The notes under the pieces were generated by a model. The model saw nothing but the letters and a program-made list of their open reading frames with translations. It searched no databases and was not told the origin of the DNA. A stretch of 38,601 nucleotides of DNA from the NCBI GenBank assembly GCA_902761035.1, contig CACWIW010000024.1, positions 1-38,601 on the forward strand, in the 5' to 3' direction. The stretch comes from an uncultured bacterium (GTDB taxonomy: Bacteria; Verrucomicrobiota; Kiritimatiellia; RFP12; UBA1067). Each line of letters begins with the position of its first letter. Position 1 is the stretch's first letter. This document shows, piece by piece, positions 1-7,900 of the stretch. The position numbers and the translations under genes were made by a program.

Positions 1-173
1 GAGTACACCCCGACGATTGACAGGCATAAAAGCCAATAAGCCCATTTGTTGCAGAGACGTGGGAACACCGTCGCCGCCATCATCCGATAGACAAACAAGA
101 CAAGATACGCGAGCGCAAAACCGCGCAGAAAGATGTCGAGGAACACTTTACTGTAACCTAGATCTACTGGCAT
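1..173 (-). CDS. Membrane protein, 3' part cut by window edge
   Basis: This reading frame starts with ATG at 173 and stays open to the window edge (57 codons seen). A strong Shine-Dalgarno (AAGGAGG) lies about 10 bases upstream. The visible residues contain a long hydrophobic stretch, roughly residues 11-30, followed by Arg and then another hydrophobic run near residues 45-57, so an integral membrane protein is likely. It lies downstream of the Gfo/Idh gene on the same strand. I do not recognise the family. Confidence 0.55.
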   Translation of the reverse strand, partial: MPVDLGYSKVFLDIFLRGFALAYLVLFVYRMMAATVFPRLCNKWAYWLLCLSIVGVY

Positions 174-195
174 GTTGCTGCTTCCTCCTTACATA

Positions 196-261
196 TTACA
201 CTGCGTGTAGTACGTCGTCCTTCGCGCTCTTCGCCACCGCCAACGTCCTGTTCTTGCTCAT
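196..261 (-). CDS. Possible 21-residue small ORF
   Basis: An ATG at 261 is preceded by GGAGG at a spacing of four bases and runs 21 codons to TAA. It begins 11 bases after the stop of the oxidoreductase gene and ends 22 bases before the next ATG, which has its own ribosome-binding site. The peptide is Lys- and Asp-rich with no hydrophobic segment. It may be a leader or coupling ORF, or chance. No family is recognised. Confidence 0.3.
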   Translation of the reverse strand: MSKNRTLAVAKSAKDDVLHAV

Positions 262-272
262 TGTTCCTCCAC

Positions 273-1751
273 TCAATATACGCACTTAAACATGCTAGGA
301 CTATAGACAAAGCGTCCGTCGTTATTCTGAGCCTTTTCAATCCCTTCCGTCACGACTTGCGCTTCAAACGCTCTCCGTGCGGTCTCACATGTCAAGTTGT
401 GGTTTTCAAGCGCCTTGACAAAACGAACGACACTCAGAGATTGCCGAAGGGCTTCTTGATTTTCAACATTCTCCGGCAGATACCAAGCATGGCGATTCCC
501 TGCAAATCTCTTGTGTTCATCCTCAAGCTTCTTGATTTGCTCTGGAGTTCCCTTATGATCATGTTGCAAAATATCCATTTCATCAAACATTTCCAGGTCT
601 GTCTTGTCAGCGACGTGTCCCAACAATCCCTCTGCCTCTGCTTTACCCCAAGAATCGTTGGTCCCTAAACGGGCATACCATTCTCCATCCTCACCGAAAC
701 AACTATTTTCCACTATGGTCTTTGTTCGGGATTGGGAAAAATGTATTGCCCCCGTCTGTCCCAAAACGGAATCTATTCCATAACAGGGGTTATTTGTTTT
801 ATTCTTCATAATAGTTGCTTGCGCCACAAGCCTTTTTCCCCCATGAGCAAAATCAAGTATCCTTATCGCTGGAACATGCGATAGATTGTTCTGCACATCG
901 CCAGCGACGATTACCGAAGAAGGACGTGCTTCCGCAAAGTCTAAAAGGAATACCATCTGTTCAAGTGTCAATGTCAGTGGAATCCCCAAACCGAACTTGC
1001 GATACTGCCACCACCTTCCGTACTCATGTTTCGACGCATATCCATACTTGTGAAATGTAGCAAGGTCAGAGTCTGATATCCGAGAGTTCCTATTGAACTC
1101 CAGAATCTGCTCGCTGGTATCGCGGATGCGGCGAACAGTCAACGTACGACTGGACTGTAAAGCAACAATGTCACCGAGCAATTTCAATTCGCCAATCAGT
1201 TTAGACCGCCCGTATTTGTATTGTGGCTTCCCGTCAATCCCAATCGGACAAAACAGTCCGACAGGCGCTTTCTGTGCAGCAAGCAGCATTTTACGAGCCG
1301 AATCTGCCGTCTCTGCCAATGGTAACTCACAGTAGACGGAGATCCCATGTTGCATAAAAGCCAATGCCTGTTCGCAATGGCAGAAATCCGGCGTGCAGAT
1401 AAAAACGCCATCCAACCGCCCCCCTACTTCGTTCAGGAGCTTCTTGTAGTCATCATAGAAAGAGCATTTCCTTTCCTCTGCCTTTATATCGCCCTCTCGT
1501 GAGTAGCGTTCGGGTATGTGGTGTGCGACAGCCAAACGCTCGCGAGAGATATCACATGCCGCAATCACGTCTACCTGAATCAATCCATTTGCTCTATAGT
1601 AAAAAAGGTGGCTGAGTATGTCCATACCCTTACGGCCAAGTCCAACCACGGCAACACGAAGAGGCTCTTTACACTTAAATTCCTCACCTAAGGCGCTCGC
1701 CAGCGTTGCCATGGAGGCTGTCACCAAGAAATCTCGTCGTTTCATTTCCAT
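273..1751 (-). CDS. Gfo/Idh/MocA-family oxidoreductase, probably Tat-exported
   Basis: The 492-residue product begins with a twin-arginine-like signal (KRRDFL, residues 4-9), followed by a short hydrophobic stretch. A Rossmann fold starts near residue 32 with the nucleotide-binding G-x-G-x-x-G loop (GLGRKG, residues 37-42). The CTPD..H segment (residues 119-125) and the following region match the NAD(P)-binding half of the family. Where most members have E-K-P, this protein has E-L-P (residues 142-144), so the usual lysine is missing. An AAGGAG ribosome-binding site sits seven bases before the ATG. Family members oxidise or epimerise sugars and related polyols; the substrate here cannot be told. 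It follows the RHS2 cluster after a 46-base gap. The family call is firm, the activity is uncertain. Confidence 0.85.
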   Translation of the reverse strand: MEMKRRDFLVTASMATLASALGEEFKCKEPLRVAVVGLGRKGMDILSHLFYYRANGLIQVDVIAACDISRERLAVAHHIPERYSREGDIKAEERKCSFYDDYKKLLNEVGGRLDGVFICTPDFCHCEQALAFMQHGISVYCELPLAETADSARKMLLAAQKAPVGLFCPIGIDGKPQYKYGRSKLIGELKLLGDIVALQSSRTLTVRRIRDTSEQILEFNRNSRISDSDLATFHKYGYASKHEYGRWWQYRKFGLGIPLTLTLEQMVFLLDFAEARPSSVIVAGDVQNNLSHVPAIRILDFAHGGKRLVAQATIMKNKTNNPCYGIDSVLGQTGAIHFSQSRTKTIVENSCFGEDGEWYARLGTNDSWGKAEAEGLLGHVADKTDLEMFDEMDILQHDHKGTPEQIKKLEDEHKRFAGNRHAWYLPENVENQEALRQSLSVVRFVKALENHNLTCETARRAFEAQVVTEGIEKAQNNDGRFVYSPSMFKCVY

Positions 1752-1797
1752 TCCATCACTCCTTAATCGTAGGTAATCAAAATAGGATCAACATCTC

Positions 1798-2424
1798 TTA
1801 TTGGTCCTCTCCCATGGGATTGCAACCAACATTAATAACTGCATTAGTAAGGCAGCCGTTAGATGTCCAGTAGTAAATAGAGAAACTATTCGGTAAAAGA
1901 TTTGTAGGTACGGCAAAGTTTACCCTAACAGCTTGATCATAGGCCAATCTCACTCTTTGGGTTATATCTTCTGGATCATTTAGAGGAATGGGAGCACCAC
2001 TTTCATTTGCTCTATTGGCTACTGTTTCTGGTTCTAGGAAATCTGGAATAATCCGGCCGATTTGAATTGGCAACTTTCCTCCGTTATATAGTTCAGCCTT
2101 GAAACGAGATACACCTGAGTCAAACTTTTGTTCAACGACATAGAATGCTACATGGCCACGGAATCGTCGCATTCTTGCGTTACGCCTCCGTATGTCTATG
2201 CCTTGAAGTATCGAATTAACAATTACACACAGTATTCCGAGAAACAACATGAACTTACAAATCAAAACTGTCGGCGAATTACTCGACCACCACACCCTTC
2301 TTCTAAATTTTTCCTCTTGAAGTTGTGCCTTTGATTTCTTCGAGTTAACATGACGCCTCCAAAAAGCAAAGGCCATCATTGACATCCAGATTATCAATAC
2401 AAGGATGAAATCCTTCATAATCAT
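1798..2424 (-). CDS. Two-segment membrane protein, candidate RHS2 immunity protein
   Basis: The 208-residue product has two predicted transmembrane segments, around residues 4-22 and 52-75, separated by a strongly basic loop. A soluble C-terminal part of about 130 residues follows. Its ATG overlaps the stop of the upstream RHS gene (ATGA at 2421-2424), so translation is probably coupled; a second ATG at 2418 is better spaced from GGGAG. In RHS and other polymorphic toxin loci, the small gene directly after the toxin usually encodes the cognate immunity protein. That is the only basis for the role proposed here; the family is not recognised. The DNA is clearly A+T-richer than the RHS core upstream. 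Confidence 0.6.
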   Translation of the reverse strand: MIMKDFILVLIIWMSMMAFAFWRRHVNSKKSKAQLQEEKFRRRVWWSSNSPTVLICKFMLFLGILCVIVNSILQGIDIRRRNARMRRFRGHVAFYVVEQKFDSGVSRFKAELYNGGKLPIQIGRIIPDFLEPETVANRANESGAPIPLNDPEDITQRVRLAYDQAVRVNFAVPTNLLPNSFSIYYWTSNGCLTNAVINVGCNPMGEDQ

Positions 2425-4307
2425 TTTCTCCCATAGCCAACATCAGGATTAATAAATACGGGCTCATCATCTGGCATTATGCTGTTGACATCCAAGAAAA
2501 TACTATGAGAATCAAGAATAATTGATCCTGTTTGAATCCCTGCGCCCATAACAGTTCCTATAAACCGCATGCTTGATTCTGCCTTTAGAACTTTCATGCC
2601 ACTCCGAGTAAAATACTGAGCCTCCGAACCATACTCTGGTATAAACGTCCTTCTCGATTTGAAATAGGATTTCCATGTAAAATTAATACTATAGCAAGAA
2701 CATGCGATATCGACGCTATAATAACAATAGCGAGTAATTGTCAAGCCGGTCTCGCCCATTTGCTCACCCGTAACCAATGTATAAACAGATTCAACGATCC
2801 GAACCTGTATTGCTTCTGGGGGGCCTTTGTCATTGAGCGCCGCCGTCAATGTGTTATATCCGTTCATAAACGTCATAGTTGCCCAAGCACCTAACGATAC
2901 TGCCATTGGTGTAGACATTCCACCAGAAGAAATAAGCGAAGTAACAGATGTTATACCCAACATCACTCCCGATGCCATTTGCACCACACCGCTTAACACA
3001 TTTCCCCAAGTTATCATTCCATCTATATCGTAATAGCGTATTGGGCTATTAGCACAGAATGCATATAGATTTTCGCCGCCAGATTCTTCTATGGGGTCGC
3101 GGTTGAGCCAACGGCCGAGGTCGGGGCGATAGAAGCGGCGCTTGTAGCCAATCATACCAACCTCGCGGTCGTGGTACTTCGTACTGAATCCGAAGGAGAA
3201 CTGGTCGGCGAGGGGGCCGCTCGATTCAATGATGTTGCCGTAGGGGTCGTAGGTGTACTGTGCGACCGAACTACCAGTCTCCGAAATGTAGAGAACGATG
3301 TTTCCGTTGTGGTCGTAACACGGAATGTAGAACACGCCATCCATCGAAACGGCCAACAAGCCACCGACGCCGCCCGCGCCCTGCTCCGTACCGGACTTGT
3401 CCAAGCCCCAGAAGTATTCAAAGGTTCGGGTCGTGCCATCGGCGAACTCGACCTTCTCCAAAATGATGTTGTTTCCATCCCAGACTAAAGTATGGGTTTC
3501 AAGAGTCAGCCACTCATCAGTCCCGGATGGCGGCGCGGGCGGCGGGGCGCTCGTGGAATGGAGGCGTTGCACGGTCTTGCGGATTCGACGGTTACGATGG
3601 TCGTATGCGTTCAGCACGCGGATCGCGCCATTCGTGAGGGATGCGGAAGTCACGGCGACAAGGCGGTTCTCGGCATCGTAGGCGTAAGCGAAAACGCCGT
3701 CGCCCGTCATGTTGCCGTCGGCATCGTATGTTGGCTCACGCGGAGGCGCGGAGGCGCGGAGAATGGTGGTGTACTGGTTGAGGTTGTTTGCCGTGTAAGA
3801 GTTCGTGACCGCGTTGTCCGCAGACCAGCGGCGATTGCCGATGGTGTCGTAGGAGTATCCGTATTGATTCATGCCGATTGTCGCCGAAGCAAGTTCGGAG
3901 CGGTTGTTGTATAGCCATTCGCGCATGAGCGAAACGGAATCGGTCGCGTTTGTCGGGCGGCCGATGAGATCGTAACCCGTCGAATACCAGTAGACAGACT
4001 GGGAACCCAAGGAGTAATCACGATGCGTGATGAGTTCTCTACGCGATGCATTCCTCGTGAGGTTGATACCGCGCGACTTGTGCTCGATCAGCACGCGGGT
4101 TTCGGGAATCCACGCGTCGAGAAACATGGTCGCATTCTTCAACTGAACAGGTACTTGGTACTTGATATGCTGCTCCACGTCCGTGACGCCCAGGACGTCG
4201 CGCAGAAGCGAGTTCCAGAACTGCTGGTCTTCGCCCTTCTCGCTCCCGCGCTGGAAGGTCCAGTATTCCAAGAACTTGCGGGCTGCTTTTTTTTGCGATA
4301 CTGTCAT
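2421..4307 (-). CDS. Chimeric RHS protein: MmeI-type N-terminus, RHS core, variable C-terminal tip
   Basis: The 628-residue product has three parts. Residues 1 to about 84 resemble the N-terminal domain of MmeI/type IIL restriction-methyltransferases (KFLEYW, WNSLLRDVLG, PETRVLIEHKS), but no methyltransferase or nuclease part follows. From about residue 85 the sequence is RHS/YD-repeat protein with Y.YD..GN.. and YDAENRL repeats. The conserved RHS core lies at about 297-430 (YFWGLD to YYDIDG). Residues 431-628 form a unique tip with hydrophobic stretches near 437-485 and several Cys near 528-539. There is no signal peptide. The tip is A+T-rich, unlike the core. It is followed by an overlapping membrane-protein gene. 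It could be an orphan tip cassette that gained a foreign start by recombination; expression is uncertain. Confidence 0.75.
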   Translation of the reverse strand: MTVSQKKAARKFLEYWTFQRGSEKGEDQQFWNSLLRDVLGVTDVEQHIKYQVPVQLKNATMFLDAWIPETRVLIEHKSRGINLTRNASRRELITHRDYSLGSQSVYWYSTGYDLIGRPTNATDSVSLMREWLYNNRSELASATIGMNQYGYSYDTIGNRRWSADNAVTNSYTANNLNQYTTILRASAPPREPTYDADGNMTGDGVFAYAYDAENRLVAVTSASLTNGAIRVLNAYDHRNRRIRKTVQRLHSTSAPPPAPPSGTDEWLTLETHTLVWDGNNIILEKVEFADGTTRTFEYFWGLDKSGTEQGAGGVGGLLAVSMDGVFYIPCYDHNGNIVLYISETGSSVAQYTYDPYGNIIESSGPLADQFSFGFSTKYHDREVGMIGYKRRFYRPDLGRWLNRDPIEESGGENLYAFCANSPIRYYDIDGMITWGNVLSGVVQMASGVMLGITSVTSLISSGGMSTPMAVSLGAWATMTFMNGYNTLTAALNDKGPPEAIQVRIVESVYTLVTGEQMGETGLTITRYCYYSVDIACSCYSINFTWKSYFKSRRTFIPEYGSEAQYFTRSGMKVLKAESSMRFIGTVMGAGIQTGSIILDSHSIFLDVNSIMPDDEPVFINPDVGYGRK

Positions 4308-4364
4308 TTAAACTCTTGATGTGTTAACCTATCGTATAGAAGGACAATTCCGCCTCTTTCTTTT

Positions 4365-4967
4365 TCATAAAGTCGGCGGACCGTCCTCTGCGTTGTCAAA
4401 GAATTCAACAGGGACATATATAGTGTTCTTCTTAACGATTTTGTATAAGTCATCTACGCCCTGACTCTTTTGGATTTCGGGAAATGTCGCATATTCAATG
4501 GCAACAGATGCCGCTAATATCCGTGCACAGTCTTTAGGAATTGGAAAACTGTATAAGAAACACGAACATGGAGAAATTGATATGCCATTTTTTGGATTTG
4601 GACTCAGGATTTCAAACACCGCAGGCGTACAGCCGCATGAATACGGAGATTCTGCATAACCACTATCGCCACGCAAATCACGGTATTTCAATGCATAGCT
4701 AAAATCGTCAGAACCGCGATAAACTATTAAATTTTGATCCGACACGTTTATGACATAGCAACAGACAAACCCCTCCGATAGATATGCACGGATACAAAAA
4801 TTTGACGAGACATTGCTGCCGTCAAACCATTTCTCCATCGGTGAATGCAATGCAGCCTCGATATCGTCATCAAATGAAAACTTGTAATGCCTGTCTATTG
4901 TTATTCTGCGGTACTGACATCCACAGAACATTCCTACAAGCAATACTATAAAAACACTGATTCTCAT
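4365..4967 (-). CDS. Putative lipoprotein, candidate RHS1 immunity protein
   Basis: The 200-residue product starts with a short lipoprotein-type signal: a basic start, a hydrophobic run, then GMFCGC with candidate lipid-bearing Cys at residue 15 or 17. The ATG is two bases after the stop of the large RHS gene, with GGGAGA upstream, so the two genes are co-transcribed. The rest is soluble with no recognised domain. Its place directly after a toxin-like RHS tip makes it a candidate immunity protein that would act in the periplasm or at the membrane. The A+T-rich DNA matches the RHS tip rather than the RHS body. The role is inferred from position only. Confidence 0.6.
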   Translation of the reverse strand: MRISVFIVLLVGMFCGCQYRRITIDRHYKFSFDDDIEAALHSPMEKWFDGSNVSSNFCIRAYLSEGFVCCYVINVSDQNLIVYRGSDDFSYALKYRDLRGDSGYAESPYSCGCTPAVFEILSPNPKNGISISPCSCFLYSFPIPKDCARILAASVAIEYATFPEIQKSQGVDDLYKIVKKNTIYVPVEFFDNAEDGPPTL

Positions 4968-4969
4968 TT

Positions 4970-7900
4970 CTATCTCCCTATAGTTCGGCTTGCCTTCAGT
5001 GGAACAAACCGAAGTTCGTTTTTTGTTTTGAGGGTTGGAGAGGTTATTGTTAATCTCTCACGTAAATTTGGAGGCGGTTTACCCTTACCATTCCACGTTC
5101 TGTAACAAGAAATAAACAATTTTTGCCCAGCAGAGTTCCTCATGTTTGTTTCAAGTTGCTTCGCGACTTCTTTTTGATCTTTCAACCCATCGCTGTAGGA
5201 AATGGCTATCCCTACTCCACTAAATGCAGGCTCTCCATGGGCTGCATACACCACAAAATCATAAGGCTGATTCGCGCGCACAGACTCCTTTGCAAGAGAC
5301 TGCACAGATTGCGAAAAAGCCCCTTCCTCTCGCACAACCGACGAGAGTTCGCGTTCAACCTTTTTACGAAAGTCACTGAGGCTCCCATGGAACTGTTTGG
5401 AATCAAAGTAGACGAGACCCTTATCCCTAAGGCAATTATAGGTTGACTCAGGGTACTTTTTGAGGGTATTAACTATGCGGACACACCCTCGTAACGCTGA
5501 CTGCATTGTGCTTTTGACTTGATTATGGGTACTGGGACGCCCCGGACCGACACTTTCTTTACCACCAAGAACAATCACGAGCAAGTCGCCTAAAGGGTCA
5601 ATGCCGATAAGAGCATTATTGCCAACAAAAGACGTCATGTTTACAGATCCTTCTTCCTCCAACGGATCTCGGCCAAGCCAAATGTGAAAGTCAGGATAGT
5701 AGAAGCGAAGTAAGTAATTGGAAAGCCTCGTTTCAGTATCGTAATACTTTGTCGAGAAGCGGTGGCGGAAGAAGTTGGCGAGGGGGCCGGCCTGAGAGAT
5801 TGTGCGGCCGAAGTCGTCATACTCGTATGCGGCGACGATATTGCCGGACTCGTCTATGTACTTGGTGACGTTGCCGTTGTTGTCGTATGTCGGGAAGTAG
5901 AACTGGCCGTTGCGCGAGACTGCAAGCAAGCCTCCGACACCGCCCGCACCCTGAAGCGAATCGGAGAGATCAAGTCCCCAGAAGTATTGGACTTCTGTCG
6001 TGTTGGTTGTGCTGCCGTCAATCGTGTAGATTGTTTCGTGAATCAAGTTCCAGTCATCGTAGACAAACGTTCGCGTTTCAAAAGTTTGCCACTCTTCTAC
6101 ACCGATGGGCGGTGACGGTGGAGGCGCAATGGTAGAATAGAGCCGCTGCACGGTCTTCGACGTTCTGCGATGGCGGTAGTCGTAGGTGTTGAGTACACGG
6201 ATCGCGCCGTTGGTGAGAGAAGATGATGTGACGGAGACCAACTGGTCTTCGGCATCGTAGGCGTATGTCCACGTGCCGTCGGAGGCGAGACCGCCATCGG
6301 GAGTGTAGGTGAACGAGATCGACGGCGCGTTGGGAACTGCGTACCCTACCATCTGGTTCACTTGGTTATGAGTGAACGTATTAGTAACGGTGTTATCGCC
6401 GAAGAGCAAGTGGTTGCCGATGTCGTCGTAGGCGTGAGTGAAGAGGTTCGTGCCAATGGCTGCGGAGACGACTTCGCTGCGGTTGTTGTAGGCGAATGTG
6501 GAATCAACGGGCGAGACGCCCGTTGTCCCAGTGATACGTGTCACAGGGCGGGAAAGCGCGTCAAAGGCGTAGCCATTGGAATCGACAAGGGAAGAATTGA
6601 AGTAGGTCGCGCAGTTCGTCACGAGGCTACGGCGCCAATCGTCGCGGTCGACGATGCGGCGGATCGTGTTGCCCGAAGGCGTTGTAATCGTGTATCCATA
6701 GTTATAACCAGCATTGTTCGTGTAGGCGACGGTGAAAGAACGACCGACAGAATTCGTGGCGATAATGTGTGAAATGCGGTTGTCGTCATCGTAGGCGTAG
6801 CCGATGCAGCCTTTGGGTTCTTCATTGACGGTGAGGACATAACCGGTTGGGCGATCGAATTGATCGACGAAACGAGATATGGTGTTGGTCATGGCGGACG
6901 CAATAAATTGCGTCCCTCCCGTGTTGACGAACTCCTCTCGAAGGAGTATTGAGTTGAAGCCGTAGGCATACCACCAGGAGTTGCCGGCGGCATCCTGTAC
7001 GTTCGTGGCGTTACCGTAGTCATCAAGCTGGAGTTCGTAGTCCATGTCCGGGGAAGAGTATACCACACCGCAGAGGCGGCGCTGCGCGTCGTACACGTTT
7101 TCCTTCCATTTGCCAGAGGCGTAGGTGGTACGCAGTAGGAGATTGTCGGGCGTGTAAGTGTAGGCGATGGTCGAGCCGTCGGCGTAGGTTTTGGAAAGGC
7201 AGTTGCCGGAGTAGGGATCGTAAGTCCATGTGGTCGTGTCGCCATCGGTCGCGACAAGCGCGACCGCTCCCGTGGTGCGGAACGTGGTGAGCGACGTGCG
7301 GCGGCCCTGCGTGTCGTAGGTGTAGCGCACGGGATAGGTCGCGCCCCATTCGGCGGTGAGGTTGCCGAGCGGGTCGTAGGTACGATAAGTTGTGTTGCCG
7401 AGGGCATCGGTGGTCGCGATGCGATTACCGAGCATGTCGTAGGCGTAAGTTTCGGTTGTGCAGTCGGTGTTGTTGGTGTAGGTGTGTGTGGCGAGGAGGT
7501 CGCCGGCGGGGGAGTAAGTGTAGGATGCAACGGGCGAGACGCCCGTTGTCCCAGTCGCCGCCGAGACGGCGGCTCTCCATGTCTGGGCCACGCGGGCAAA
7601 GGCATCATAGAAGTTGAAGGTGGTTTCGCCGGAAGTTTCCGTGGAGAGGAGGACGCCGTGAAGAGAACGGCGGATGACGGTGGGACCGGTGGACGAGGTG
7701 ATGGCTTCGGTTTCGATGCCGGTGGAGGGGTCGTTGGTGATGAGAGTTTCGGTGCGGCGGTCGCGGGGCGACCGCCCTACCAGCTCAACCGTGTGGCGGC
7801 GGCAGGAATCGGAGAGGCCGGTGAGTTGGGTACGGGTGATGGTGAGGGAGTTGGTGGACGAGCCGATGACGGCAGAGGTTTCCACCTTCCACCACTCGTT

